This document shows positions 22,877-33,678 of a stretch of 61,582 bases of DNA, one piece after another. Position 1 is the stretch's first letter. Each line of letters opens with the position of its first letter. The stretch is from Entamoeba histolytica HM-1:IMSS. Lineage: Eukaryota > Evosea > Mastigamoebida > Endamoebidae. The position numbers were made by a program, and so were the translations under genes. The stretch covers positions 1-61,582 of the forward strand of contig NW_001914936.1 of the NCBI RefSeq assembly GCF_000208925.1. The letters run 5' to 3'. The notes below the pieces were generated by a model that made no database searches, was not told the DNA's origin, and saw only the letters and a list, made by a program, of their open reading frames with translations.

Positions 22877-25800
22877 ATGAATATTATTATTCTTATTATT
22901 ATTATTTCATTTGTTATTAGTGAAGTAAATATTAAAGAATGTGGACCAACTGGTGTTTCAAGTGAGTTGAAATGTGTTGATTGTGAAGGAGATAAATATC
23001 TTGATAATGGAAATTGTGTTGGTTTGTTTTTGAATTATTTATAAAAAATTTTTTGTTATAAATTATTATAAAACAAAAATAATATTTTAGAATTGGAAGG
23101 TTCATTGTGTCAAAAAGCAATCAATGGAACATGTACTGAATGTGCAGATGGTTATTGTGAAGTATTTGGTGAATGTAGAAGATGTCATAATTCATATTTT
23201 TTTAATTCTATTAAATATGATGGTCATTATTATTCATTATCAAGTTCACATTGTACTTTAGAATATTTTGCTAATTGTAAAAGATGTGAAGAAGGATATT
23301 ATTTATATTCAAATATTTGTGTTTCTCCATTTCATCTTATAGAAAAATGTATGGATTCAAGAAAAGAAGGAAATGATTATATATGTTCTGTATGTGAAAA
23401 AAATTATTATTCATTAGGAAATAGTTGTGGGTTATGTACTGGATTAGAAGGATGTACTAGTTGTGAAAATGTAGTACCAAGTCGTTTATCTAGTTATAAG
23501 TATTGTTATTCATGTGAATCAGGATATTATTTATTTGATGGTCAATGTATTAGAATTCCTAATTGTCAACAAAATATTAATGAAACTTGTATTCAATGTG
23601 AACTAAATTATTTATTAATAAATGGAAGTTGCTTTTTTTATTCTGATTTTCATTGTTCTTCTGTTATTTCAAATACTTGTGAAGAGTGTGAAGAATATTA
23701 TTTTCTCAATTCAAGTTCTTTATGTTCTTTATGTGGTTCTAATTGTATTAATTGTATTGATTCATTACAGTGTAAAGTTTGTGAAGAAGGATTAACATTA
23801 TATGAAGGAAAATGTATTGAATGTGATTTAATTGGATGTGAAAGTTGTTCAGTAGATAGTTATAGTTGTTTAAAATGTGAAAAAGGATATTATTTAGATA
23901 ATGGAAAGTGTAATTCTTGTAATATATTTGGTAGTTGTATTGAATGTACAATATCAGGATGTATTCAGTGTAAATCAAATAATATATTAAGTACAACTAA
24001 TTGTGTTGAATGTAATTCAATTATTTCTAATTGTACTTCATGTTATCAAAATGGTACATGTTCTGATTGTATTTCACCAACAACACTTCTTAATGAAAAT
24101 GAATGTATTCAATGTCCTGATATATTTACTAATTGTATAGAATGTTCATTATCTGGATGTACAACATGTAAAAAAGGAAATTATTTAAATTCTACATGTT
24201 ATCCATGTGAAAATATGAAAGGTTGTTCTACTTGTTCTCAAACAGAAGTTAAATGTTTTTCATGTATTGAAGGTTATAAATATGATCCTTTAACATATTC
24301 ATGTAAAGATTGTCAATCATTACATCAATGGTGTTTAGGTTGTAATTCTGAAATGGAATGTATTGAATGTGAAAAAGAATATACTTTAATAGATGGAAGA
24401 TGTATTCCTTGTATTAAAGACTCAACATCTGAATGTATTAAAGGACCATCTAATTGTGATGTTTTTGTTAATAATTCTTTTTGTATTGATTGTGATAATG
24501 GTTATGTTCTTAGGTCTGGTTATTGTTATAAATATTTAAATAATATAAATTGTATTTCAATTAATTCTAATTTAAATATTGGTTGTGAAGGATGTAAAAA
24601 TTCTCTAACACTTGATGGACAATGTTCTTCTAATGAAAAAACAAATAATTGTTCATTTTATATAAAACAATCTTCTTCTGAACAAGAATGTATTCCATAT
24701 TATTCATCTTCTATTCAATTAGATAATTGTTTAATTGTAAAACAAGGAAGATGTGTTCAATGTAAATATAATTATTATTTAAATAATCAAAATCCTCCTA
24801 TTTGTTCTAAATGTGATTCAACATGTTCTGAATGTTCTATAACTTCAACTCATTGTTTAAGTTATTCTTCAGGATTAGTTATGCCAGATATTACTACTGG
24901 AACATGCGATATTTTATCACCATGTATTTCTGGAACAACGTTTTGTAATCAATGTTTAAATGGATATTATTTATTAAATTCTAAATGTCATAAATGTTCA
25001 TTACCCCATTGTATCAAATGTTATTATGGAACAAATAATGAAATATGTTCTCAATGTGATGAAGAAAGTGTTCTTATAAATGGAAGTTGCAATTTAATAA
25101 CTGATGCACATTGTTCATTTGTTCAAAAAGAAACAAGTCTTTGTAAACGTTGTGAAGTTGGTTATTCTTTTGGAATGAAAACAGAATCAAATAAATGTAT
25201 TTATTCTGATTCATGTAAGTATTCAATAAATGGTAATTGTTTATTATGTAAATCTGAATATAAATTAACAAAAAATAATAACAGAAAATGGGTTTGTCTT
25301 AATAAAACTATGGATACACATTGTTCTATTTCATCTCCTTATGGATGTCTTCGTTGTATGACTGGATATTATTTGAAAGATGGAATTTGTTCTTCTTGTG
25401 ATAATAATTGTAGAAGATGTATTAATAATTCTAAACAATGTGTTGATTGTGAATTTGGAATGAAGGTTAATGACTCAACTTCAAAATGTTATTCATTAGG
25501 TGATTCATCTCTTGGATGTCTTTATTATCTTCATAATTCATATGGATGTGCTATATGTAAAAATGGATATTTTGTATCAAATTTAACTTGTTTTCATTGT
25601 TATAAAGGATGTAAAATATGTACTAATGAAGATTCTTGTATTGAATGTAATGGAGATAAAGGATATTTTAAAGACATTGATAATCAATGTTATCGTAATA
25701 CTACAATTGAACATTGTCTTTCTTCTAATGTAAATGGATGTACAAAATGTGAAAATGGATATTTCATAAATAAAACTCGTTGTGGTAAATGTTCAGAACA

Positions 25801-27343
25801 TTGTCAATATTGTTCAAAAATAGAACAATGTGATAGTTGTAAAAATAAATTTGTATTAGTAGAAGGAAAATGTATTCTTTATTCAGAAATTGATTATTGT
25901 TTTTCAGCTGAACATTCAAGATGTTCATATTGTCTTGGAAATCATGAAGTTTCATCAAATGGAACATATTGTAATTATAAATTAAATTATTTTTTAGTTG
26001 TAGGACTTCCAGTAATAATAATAACATTTATATTATTAATAATTCTTTTGAGTATAATAGTCAGTTCAATTATTATTTACAAATGTTCAAAATCAAAGAA
26101 AGAAGAAGAAGAATTTACAATATTTGATATAAAAACAACAAATATTAAATTTATGGTTATTGATCAAACCTCTGGATTATCTATAAATAAAAATCAAATT
26201 AATTTTATGTTTGATGAAAATAATTTATCAGAATTACCAATAGAACAAGAAACAAGAGATATTATTTGTATAGGTAATTTAAAAACTAAAACATTAAAAG
26301 TTCAATTATTTTTAAAAGACCAAAGTGATAAATATGATATTAAAATAGAACCTCCTATGGCAATAATTAAAAAAGGAAAAGCAATTGAAATTCAAATTAT
26401 AGTTATACCACATTGTACATGTACTATAAATGAAACAATGATTCTTCTTGCTGTAAATCTTAAAAAAGGAAAACAAATTGAATATCCAATTAAAATAAAA
26501 TTTTCAACAGTATTATCAACTCATTTAGATCCAGATGAATTAATAATAGAAAATAAATTGGGAGAAGGATCATTTGGAATAGTTTATCTTGGAATGTTTA
26601 GAGGAAATCAAGTAGCAATTAAAAAAATGAAACAAATAACATGTGAAGATTGTTTAAAACAACTAGAAGAATTTTATGATGAAGTAGCTATGTTAGATAA
26701 ATTCAGAAATGAATATATCATTCATTTTTATGGAGCAGTATTTATTCCAAATAAAATATCTATAGTAACAGAATATGCAAAATATGGTTCATTAAAGTAT
26801 TTAATAAAACATAAAGAAAGATTCGAAACTTATAAATTAAATAAATTTCTTTTAGATGCAGCAAAAGGAATTTCATATCTTCATCAAAATAACATTCTTC
26901 ATCGAGATATTAAACCAGATAATATTCTTATTGTATCAATTGATGATAATATTTCAATTAACTGTAAACTAACTGATTTTGGAAGTTCAAGAAACATTAA
27001 TATGATGATGACAAATATGACATTTACTAAAGGAATAGGAACTCCTGCATATATGGCACCAGAAATACTTAATAAAAATTATTATAAAATGCCAGCAGAT
27101 ATTTATTCATTTGCAATTACAATGTATGAAGTATGGAATTGGAAGATTGTTTATCAAGATAAATCAAGATTTCGTTACCCATGGGATATAGCAACATTTG
27201 TCACAAAAGGATTAAGATTAGAACAAACAGAATTAATTACTGATGAACAATATGATATTATTACTCACAGTTGGAATTTAGAACCAAAAGAACGAATGAA
27301 AATAGATGAAATTATAAATAGAATAGAACAATTAAAAAATTAA
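22877..27343 (+). CDS. Transmembrane receptor kinase, CXXC-rich (group-B-like TMK)
   Basis: Exon 1 is 22877-23021 and exon 2 is 23091-27343; the 69-nt intron (23022-23090) runs GTTTGT...TAG. The ATG at 22877 opens a signal peptide (MNIIILIIIISFVISEVN). The 1465-residue protein has about 1000 extracellular residues made of dozens of CXXC modules of the form CxxCxxGYYL. A transmembrane segment follows at about 1013-1045 (YFLVVGLPVIIITFILLIIL), then an MSP-like beta region. The TKL-type kinase has GEGSFG near 1204, VAIKKMK, HRDIKPDN near 1318, DFGSSR and GTPAYMAPE, all intact. CXXC-rich TMKs of E. histolytica include ones linked to serum response and phagocytosis. Which paralogue this is cannot be told from here. 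Confidence 0.93.
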
Positions 27344-27361
27344 CTAACTCAATTAGTTATT

Positions 27362-28777
27362 TTATTTTTGATTGAGATTCATAACTGTTTCAAACATTTC
27401 ATTTTCTGTTAATGGTTGATCTTTATTTCTAATCAGTTTCATTCTTTTACAATGAATATTACAATGGTGTTGAGAAAAGAATGTAAAAGTACGTTCTTTA
27501 ATAGAAGATTCAATAAAGAAGAATTTTAATAAATTATTATGAACAATATGACATTCTTCTATTTCATATTGGTTACTTTTAGAATGATATCTTCCTTTAT
27601 CAATAATAACAATTCCATTTTCTTTACTTTCATAATAATTCCAATGCATAAAACATTCTAATGTAAGACTTTCTTTACATGAGTTTCCTTTAAATATTTT
27701 TTTTCCTTTTGCTTTATGTTCAATATAAAATATTTCTTTTCCTTGTAATCGTTTTATTATTTCTTCTTTTGGATAATTCCAATTATCATTTTTAAATAAT
27801 TCATTCGTATCACTTTGAATGAATAATCTTCTTGGAAGTATTTTTATTGTTTTAGTATTATGTTCATCACTTACTTGTTTATTAAATTTGTCTCCCATAT
27901 AACATGCCCAACTTCTTTGAAGAATCTCTTCAAAATAAATAGCTAATTCTCTTCTTTCTTCATTCATTTCTTTCATTAATTTTCCTTCTAATCCATCAAA
28001 AAAGCAATCATATTCAGCAAGTCTTTGGTCTTCACTCCATCTACTACATTCAATTTTTCTTTTTACATTAACTCTATGAACTGTATAAAAAATAGGACTC
28101 GATGTATTATCAAAATGTGCTTCTTCCCAATATTCTTTTGGTACTTCAATTATATATCCACTAACTGATTCTTCTTTATTACTTTTTGGTTTTTTTGGAT
28201 AAAGAATATCATGTTGAAGAATAAGTTTTGAATTTTTAAAACATTTTTGTTGTAATTGAATAACTTGTTCATATAAAGATGGTAACGTTAATTGAATTGA
28301 AATTGAAACTTCTTTCAAATTTGTATTAATGTAAGAACAACAAGACATTGGTAATTCATTTTCAATCGAATGTTGTTTATTTAATACTAGAATAATATGC
28401 TTTTGAATACCATTCCATTTTATAATATTTAGTAATTCAATAAAAACTTTCCCTAATGAAATAAAAGAATTTTCATGTCGTCTTTTAGAAAGACAACGAA
28501 GAGCTTTTAGTGCCTTTTCGTATGGATTAAATTGTGTAATTTGCATTTGGTTTCCACAATAAACAAGACATATTTTTGTTTGTGGATGATTAAATTGATT
28601 TAATAAAACATATTGTTGTTCAAAAATACTATCAAACAAAATTACTACATCCGCTGAAATTTCTTTTTGTTGAATAATTTCTTTACTTTCAATAATTCCA
28701 TGCATTTGTTTAGCAGTTTCAATACGGTTTCGAATAAATACTAATTCATCCTGACGAATTTCTTGTTCACTCTTCAT
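27362..28777 (-). CDS. VWA-like / degenerate alpha-kinase-like protein
   Basis: This intronless 471-residue protein ends tail-to-tail with the receptor kinase, 18 bp away. The N-terminal half has a strand-helix pattern like a von Willebrand A domain (ADVVILFDSIFEQQYVLL; KICLVYCGNQ; KHIILVLNK), but the MIDAS DxSxS motif is lost (DSIFE). The C-terminal half follows the alpha-kinase plan: LECFMHWNYYESKENGIVII, then FFSQHHCNIHCKRMKL, which matches the Cys/His zinc site near the end of myosin-heavy-chain kinase and eEF2K domains. The usual DxQG and Gly-rich loop are not recognisable, so activity is doubtful. VWA plus alpha-kinase is the architecture of Dictyostelium VwkA and Entamoeba relatives. 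Confidence 0.62.
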   Translation of the reverse strand: MKSEQEIRQDELVFIRNRIETAKQMHGIIESKEIIQQKEISADVVILFDSIFEQQYVLLNQFNHPQTKICLVYCGNQMQITQFNPYEKALKALRCLSKRRHENSFISLGKVFIELLNIIKWNGIQKHIILVLNKQHSIENELPMSCCSYINTNLKEVSISIQLTLPSLYEQVIQLQQKCFKNSKLILQHDILYPKKPKSNKEESVSGYIIEVPKEYWEEAHFDNTSSPIFYTVHRVNVKRKIECSRWSEDQRLAEYDCFFDGLEGKLMKEMNEERRELAIYFEEILQRSWACYMGDKFNKQVSDEHNTKTIKILPRRLFIQSDTNELFKNDNWNYPKEEIIKRLQGKEIFYIEHKAKGKKIFKGNSCKESLTLECFMHWNYYESKENGIVIIDKGRYHSKSNQYEIEECHIVHNNLLKFFFIESSIKERTFTFFSQHHCNIHCKRMKLIRNKDQPLTENEMFETVMNLNQK

Positions 28778-28865
28778 AAAGAAAAATAATATTTTTAAGT
28801 TCTTTTTTTAAGACTAAAAATAAAATGAAAAAAAAAAAAAACGAAAATAAATGACATTTATCATT

Positions 28866-29852
28866 TTAATGAGATTGAAAATGATCATTTTTTGATTTAA
28901 TGAATGAACCAATAACAATAATTGCAACTATAACAACTGCAATACCAATAAACATTCCAATAAATATTTTAAATCCAACAGTAAATTTTTCCAATTGTTT
29001 GTTAATTTTCTCAATAGAACTTTGATTAAAAGAAGAATTTAATCTAACAGATTTTTTTAAATTGAAAGAATTATTATTAATTTCTAAATGATTTGGAGAA
29101 TTTAAGTGACTTTTATTTGATGAATGAATTAAAGGAAGAATTTCAGTTTTATTAACATTTGAAATTAAATGAATTTGTTTTCCATTTCCTGAAGCAATTT
29201 TTCCATGTTGAAGTTTAGCTTTATTTTTTAAAGTAATAGGAATAGTATAAACAGTTATTCTTACAGTTCCTTTTTTTATTAAATTAGCACCTACACGAAT
29301 TAATGCATTAATTGGTTTATTCCCTTTTGGAATATATTCAATAATAGAACCTTTCCATCTTCTACAATTTCTTGTTGTTGTTTGAAGACATTCTTGATTA
29401 TACATTAAAGTAATAGATGTTTTTACATTTGTATCATGATTACATGTTGATACTCTAAGCATTTTATTTGGTGGAATTATAACTGGAATATAATATCCTG
29501 TAATCGGTGCTTTTTTATTACAAAAATCTAGTTTTCTAGTAAATAAACTAACATTTAATATTGGCGTAAAATATGGAAATTCTGTTATTCTTTTATTTAA
29601 TTGAACAATCGTTGACTTTTCTTTACTTTTTCTTTCTTTGTTTCTGTCTTGATAACTTTTTATGTCTTTGACTTTTCGTTTTATATTTCTTTGATTTATA
29701 TCTTTCCAAAATTCATTTATAAATTTATCTGTAGCTTCTATACTTTCATCAGCTTTTTTCATTACTCCCCAAATTTCTTTAGCACTCATTTTTGTACGTT
29801 TAGATAATACAGTATTTAAAAAAAGTATTCCAACTATTATTAAATGTATCAT
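28866..29852 (-). CDS. Type I membrane protein with beta-sandwich-like ectodomain
   Basis: This 328-residue protein has a signal peptide (MIHLIIVGILFLNTVLS), a Lys-rich helical segment, then a beta-rich region with paired cysteines (MLRVSTCNHDTNVKTSI; ECLQTTTRNC). A Ser/Asn-rich stalk follows, then one transmembrane segment near residues 298-320 (IFIGMFIGIAVVIVAIIVIG) and a short tail. The STCNHDT segment resembles the ISTCNSPS segment in the ectodomain of the receptor kinase at 4043-7657, suggesting a shared domain. No kinase is attached. It may be a co-receptor or adhesin; no function can be assigned. Confidence 0.65.
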   Translation of the reverse strand: MIHLIIVGILFLNTVLSKRTKMSAKEIWGVMKKADESIEATDKFINEFWKDINQRNIKRKVKDIKSYQDRNKERKSKEKSTIVQLNKRITEFPYFTPILNVSLFTRKLDFCNKKAPITGYYIPVIIPPNKMLRVSTCNHDTNVKTSITLMYNQECLQTTTRNCRRWKGSIIEYIPKGNKPINALIRVGANLIKKGTVRITVYTIPITLKNKAKLQHGKIASGNGKQIHLISNVNKTEILPLIHSSNKSHLNSPNHLEINNNSFNLKKSVRLNSSFNQSSIEKINKQLEKFTVGFKIFIGMFIGIAVVIVAIIVIGSFIKSKNDHFQSH

Positions 29853-29965
29853 TTTAATTCTTTTTTATTTGTCTTTTCCTTATTTTTTAGTTTTCTTTTT
29901 TTTTTCTCAAAACTAATTTATAAACAAAATTTATAATAAAAAAAATTTTGACTTTTTTTCTATTC

Positions 29966-31198
29966 TTAAAGATATAATCCATCTGGAACTCCTTCTTTCT
30001 TTCTATACATGACTTTTTCTTTTGCTTTCTTAAAGTCTTCTTGATTAACTTTCATTCTTCTTTCTCTTAGTGCTAATAAACCAGCCTCAGTACAAATTGC
30101 TTTAATATCAGCTCCAGATAAATCATCTTTTGACATAACAAATTCTTCCATATCAACACCTTCTTCTAATGTCATTTTAGATGTATGAATCTCAAAGATT
30201 TTTCTTTTAGTTTTGATATCTGGTAATGGAAATTCAATCTTTCTATCAATTCTTCCTGGTCTGATAAGTGCTGAATCTAATGACTCAATTCTATTTGTGG
30301 CAATAATAACTTTTACTTCTCCTCGAGTATCAAATCCATCAAGTTGATTTAATAATTCTAACATTGTTCTTTGAATTTCTTTTTCTCCTCCTGAATGAGC
30401 ATCATAACGTTTAGTACCAACAGCATCAATTTCATCAATAAAAACAATAGATGGGGCACTGTCTTTAGCTGCTTGGAACAATTCTCTTACTAATTTAGGT
30501 CCATCTCCAAGATATTTTTGGATTAACTCTGACCCAACAATACGTAAAAATGTTGCTGAAGTTTCATTTGCAACAGCTTTAGCCAATAATGTTTTTCCTG
30601 TTCCCGGTGGTCCATAAAGAATTACTCCTTTTGGTGGTTTAATACCAATTTCTTCATATAATTCTGGATGACTTAATGGAAGTTCAACTGCTTCTTTAAT
30701 TTCTTGAATTTGTTTTTCTAAACCACCAACATCTGCATAACTTTCTAATGGTGCTTTATCTACTTTCATTACAGAAACATGAGGATCTTCATCATTTTGT
30801 AAGACTCCAACAATAGCTTTATTATGGTTATGAGTAAGAACTTGTACTCCTGGTTCTAATAATTCTCTATCTACAATAGAAAGAACTGGAACACAATATT
30901 GCATTGTATTTCCACTAGAAATAATAGCATGATGATCATCAATCATTTCATGTAATTTACTAACTTCTAATGGACTTCCTCTAAGTTCTTCAACTTTTTG
31001 TCTTGAATCTTTTTCTAATTCTTCTTTTGGTTTTATTTGTTCTTGGTTTTCAATAAAGTCTCTTTGAATTAATAAGATATCTTTTAATCGTTCTAATCGT
31101 AACTTTTTAAGATTGCACTGTGTTCTGGGATTAATTTGTGGTAATTTATTATTATTACCATATTCTCTTAATCTTTTCTTTCCAAGAGTCATACTCAT
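29966..31198 (-). CDS. RPT2: 26S proteasome regulatory ATPase Rpt2 (subunit 4)
   Basis: This intronless 410-residue protein is full length for Rpt2/PSMC1. It has the N-terminal coiled coil and OB region, then the AAA domain: Walker A GPPGTGKT near residue 196, Walker B IVFIDEID near 254, the SRH with [20 protein letters not shown], and the C-terminal helical domain. It ends GLYL, the HbYX-type tail by which Rpt2 opens the 20S gate. It unfolds ubiquitylated substrates in the 19S base. The family was chosen over other Rpt subunits by the start (KKRLREYG) and the terminal LYL. The next gene, 292 bp away, is divergent. Confidence 0.96.
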   Translation of the reverse strand: MSMTLGKKRLREYGNNNKLPQINPRTQCNLKKLRLERLKDILLIQRDFIENQEQIKPKEELEKDSRQKVEELRGSPLEVSKLHEMIDDHHAIISSGNTMQYCVPVLSIVDRELLEPGVQVLTHNHNKAIVGVLQNDEDPHVSVMKVDKAPLESYADVGGLEKQIQEIKEAVELPLSHPELYEEIGIKPPKGVILYGPPGTGKTLLAKAVANETSATFLRIVGSELIQKYLGDGPKLVRELFQAAKDSAPSIVFIDEIDAVGTKRYDAHSGGEKEIQRTMLELLNQLDGFDTRGEVKVIIATNRIESLDSALIRPGRIDRKIEFPLPDIKTKRKIFEIHTSKMTLEEGVDMEEFVMSKDDLSGADIKAICTEAGLLALRERRMKVNQEDFKKAKEKVMYRKKEGVPDGLYL

Positions 31199-31465
31199 CT
31201 CTTTTCTCTTTTTTCTTAATTATTTAAAGTTCTTCTTTTTTATTTTCTTTCTTGAAGTTTTTATTTTTTAATAACAAAATATTTATTTTTATTGTTTTTA
31301 TTGTTTTTTACATAAGGTATTTCAATTATACATCTAATTATAAAAAATATTCAACTCTTCATAACTATAAATAATAATATTTATACTAAAAAATATAATT
31401 ATAAAATGGTATTTCAAAGATGAAAGGAAAAGAAAAAGAGTGAAAAAAAGGGACGGTACTGAACT

Positions 31466-31473
31466 AAAATTCA
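31466..31473 (+). promoter_or_regulatory. Initiator with adjoining GAAC motif
   Basis: AAAATTCA matches the Entamoeba initiator and is directly preceded by CTGAACT, a GAAC-like motif. The ATG is 18 bp downstream, implying the usual very short 5' leader. Confidence 0.55.
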
Positions 31474-31490
31474 ACTAAACCAATAACAAA

Positions 31491-32696
31491 ATGAGTAAAG
31501 AAGTAGTTAATCGAGGAGAATCTCAAGCAAATCAATATTTTCCATCTTATGGGTCTGCTTATAGTTATTATCAACACCAAAATAAAATACTTTTACAAAA
31601 ACGTGAAGATCTTAGACATGAATTATTAATTACTCAAAAACTCTGGTCTGCTTTTCCAAATGCAGACGAATACATCGCTACAAAACGCCCACTTGAAATT
31701 AAAACAGAAACTAAACCATCAACTCAACAAACCTCTATTTCTTCTGTAAATTGTAAACCACCAGAAATTAGATTATCAACTGCTAAAGTCTTTAGATATC
31801 GTCCATTTTCTTTAATTCTTACAATGAGTTCAACTTGGAGAGAAAATAAAGGATTAACTTATGAACAAGTATTTCAAGCTGTTGCTGCATTAAAATGTAA
31901 AAAAGAAGGAGAAGAAGAAGAATTTGCAACATGTGCTCAATGTAGTGGAAAACAAATAATTGAAATTGGAAGTTCATCAGGAGCTTCATACCAACCAACA
32001 GTTTCCGATGATAAAACAGAAATGTATATATTTGATCATTGTAAAACAAATTGTTCTTCTTCAAGGGATCATCACAAAAAGAAATTACAAATCGTTATTA
32101 CATTAGCTGATGAAAAAATTGTAACTGTACCATTTAGTATTCAAGCAAGAGAAAAGAAATCAAGTAAAGTTAAATCAAATACTATTCAACCTCATAAAGT
32201 TATTTCTTCAAATTCTCCTTTATCAAATTCTATAAACCAATTTAATATTACGGGACAATCAGACTTTCCTAATCAACAACCACAACAAACAACGTTTCAA
32301 ACTTATCAAGGAACTTTTAATCAAATTTTACCACAAACAAATAATGACTCAACTGAACGAGTAGCATTATTTGTATTTTCTACTTGTTTACAACCACCTC
32401 AAATAATTGAACTAATCAATGACTATAAAAATTATCTATCTAGAATAGATGGTTTTGTAAATTTAAGAGTATCATTCTTAGAAGGTCTTTTCTTTGTTTT
32501 TGCTTATTTTATGGATGTTACTCATGCAGAAGAATGTATATCAATAACAAAATTATATTTAAATAATGATATTCGATATCCAAATATTTACAAAAAGAAA
32601 TTATCAGATGATAACATTGCAATAATTCTCTCTGTTTTTTACAATTGGAGTGAGTCAGGACAATTACCAACATCATTCTTTTCTCAACCATTTTAA
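31491..32696 (+). CDS. CudA-like candidate transcription factor
   Basis: This intronless 401-residue protein starts MSKEVVNRGESQ. A core of about 120 residues contains RLSTAKVFRYRPFSLILTM, STWRENKGLTYEQVFQAV and a Cys/His-rich segment (CAQCSGKQIIEI; YIFDHCKTNCSSSRDHHKKK) ending in beta strands. A Gln/Asn-rich linker and a hydrophobic C-terminal helical region follow. Conserved basic and Cys/His residues in the core fit a DNA-binding domain, and I think it most resembles the CudA/ECudA family described from Dictyostelium and Entamoeba. That match is from memory of the family, not an alignment. The promoter carries GAAC and Inr motifs. Confidence 0.5.
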   Translation: MSKEVVNRGESQANQYFPSYGSAYSYYQHQNKILLQKREDLRHELLITQKLWSAFPNADEYIATKRPLEIKTETKPSTQQTSISSVNCKPPEIRLSTAKVFRYRPFSLILTMSSTWRENKGLTYEQVFQAVAALKCKKEGEEEEFATCAQCSGKQIIEIGSSSGASYQPTVSDDKTEMYIFDHCKTNCSSSRDHHKKKLQIVITLADEKIVTVPFSIQAREKKSSKVKSNTIQPHKVISSNSPLSNSINQFNITGQSDFPNQQPQQTTFQTYQGTFNQILPQTNNDSTERVALFVFSTCLQPPQIIELINDYKNYLSRIDGFVNLRVSFLEGLFFVFAYFMDVTHAEECISITKLYLNNDIRYPNIYKKKLSDDNIAIILSVFYNWSESGQLPTSFFSQPF

Positions 32697-32835
32697 ATAT
32701 TGCTTTTTATATTCCATTATTTTTTAAGTTTTATTCTTTTTTTTTATGTTTTAAAAGAATGTTCAAGAACAAATAAAAAGAAAAGTAAAATAAGTAAAAT
32801 ATTGAACTTAGAAATAAATCAAATAAGAAGAAACA

Positions 32836-33534
32836 ATGTTACAATGGGTTTTATTTATAAGTATTATAATTGATGTTTTATTGTGTTGGGTATCTTATTT
32901 TAAAAAAGTTGATTCATTAAGAGTAATTACTAAACCAACGTTTTGTTTATTATTATTAATATTTGTTATGACATCAATTGATTTAAATACTCATGTGACA
33001 TTGTTTTGTATAGGTCTTTTCTTCTCATTTTTAGGAGATTTATTATTATTAATGGATGGTCTTCAATGGTTTGCTTGTGGTTTAGTATCATTTTTAATGT
33101 GTCATATTTGTAATATTATTTGTTATTCATTAACACTATACCCTGGAATCACTCTCCCTTCTTTCCTTATTTTATTAATCGGTTGTATTTCTTCAATTCC
33201 TTTAATGCAAGGTGCAAAAACTAAAACTCAAAAATTATTTACTCTTCCTGTCCATGTTTATTCTTGTGGTTTAACTGGTGGTTCTTTTTGTGCTTTTGCT
33301 ACTTTAGGTTCAATTACTGGACAAAACTGGAATTTATTATCTGCTTGGATGACTGCAATTGGATATCTCTTTTTTGATATTAGTGATGCATTTTTAGCTT
33401 ATCACACTTTTGTTCACAAGACTTTATTTAGTACCATGGCAATTATTACTACTTATCACATTGCTCAATTACTTTTGATGGGTGGTTTAGTTTATAATGA
33501 ACTGGGAAATGATGTTATTTCTTCATTAATTTAA
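32836..33534 (+). CDS. TMEM86/YhhN-family membrane protein (lysoplasmalogenase-like)
   Basis: This intronless 232-residue protein is almost entirely hydrophobic, with about eight membrane segments. Family landmarks are present: ITKPTFCLLLL, GLFFSFLGDLLLLMDG, SFLMCHICNI, GYLFFDISDAFLAY and IITTYHIAQLLLMGG. The acidic residues in FLGD and FDISD correspond to the conserved active-site aspartates. TMEM86 enzymes hydrolyse the vinyl-ether bond of lysoplasmalogens, so a role in ether-lipid turnover is inferred. A TTGAACTT GAAC-like motif lies about 35 bp upstream of the ATG. Confidence 0.85.
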   Translation: MLQWVLFISIIIDVLLCWVSYFKKVDSLRVITKPTFCLLLLIFVMTSIDLNTHVTLFCIGLFFSFLGDLLLLMDGLQWFACGLVSFLMCHICNIICYSLTLYPGITLPSFLILLIGCISSIPLMQGAKTKTQKLFTLPVHVYSCGLTGGSFCAFATLGSITGQNWNLLSAWMTAIGYLFFDISDAFLAYHTFVHKTLFSTMAIITTYHIAQLLLMGGLVYNELGNDVISSLI

Positions 33535-33678
33535 ACAATCTTGTTTTATATATCATTTTATTTTTCATTTAACAAAAAAAAATGTTTTTAATCATTAAAA
33601 ATCATTCAATTAAATGACGTTTGACATGGCAACGCTATTAAAATGAAAAATTGAATTGATTAAGACATTCATTAAAAT

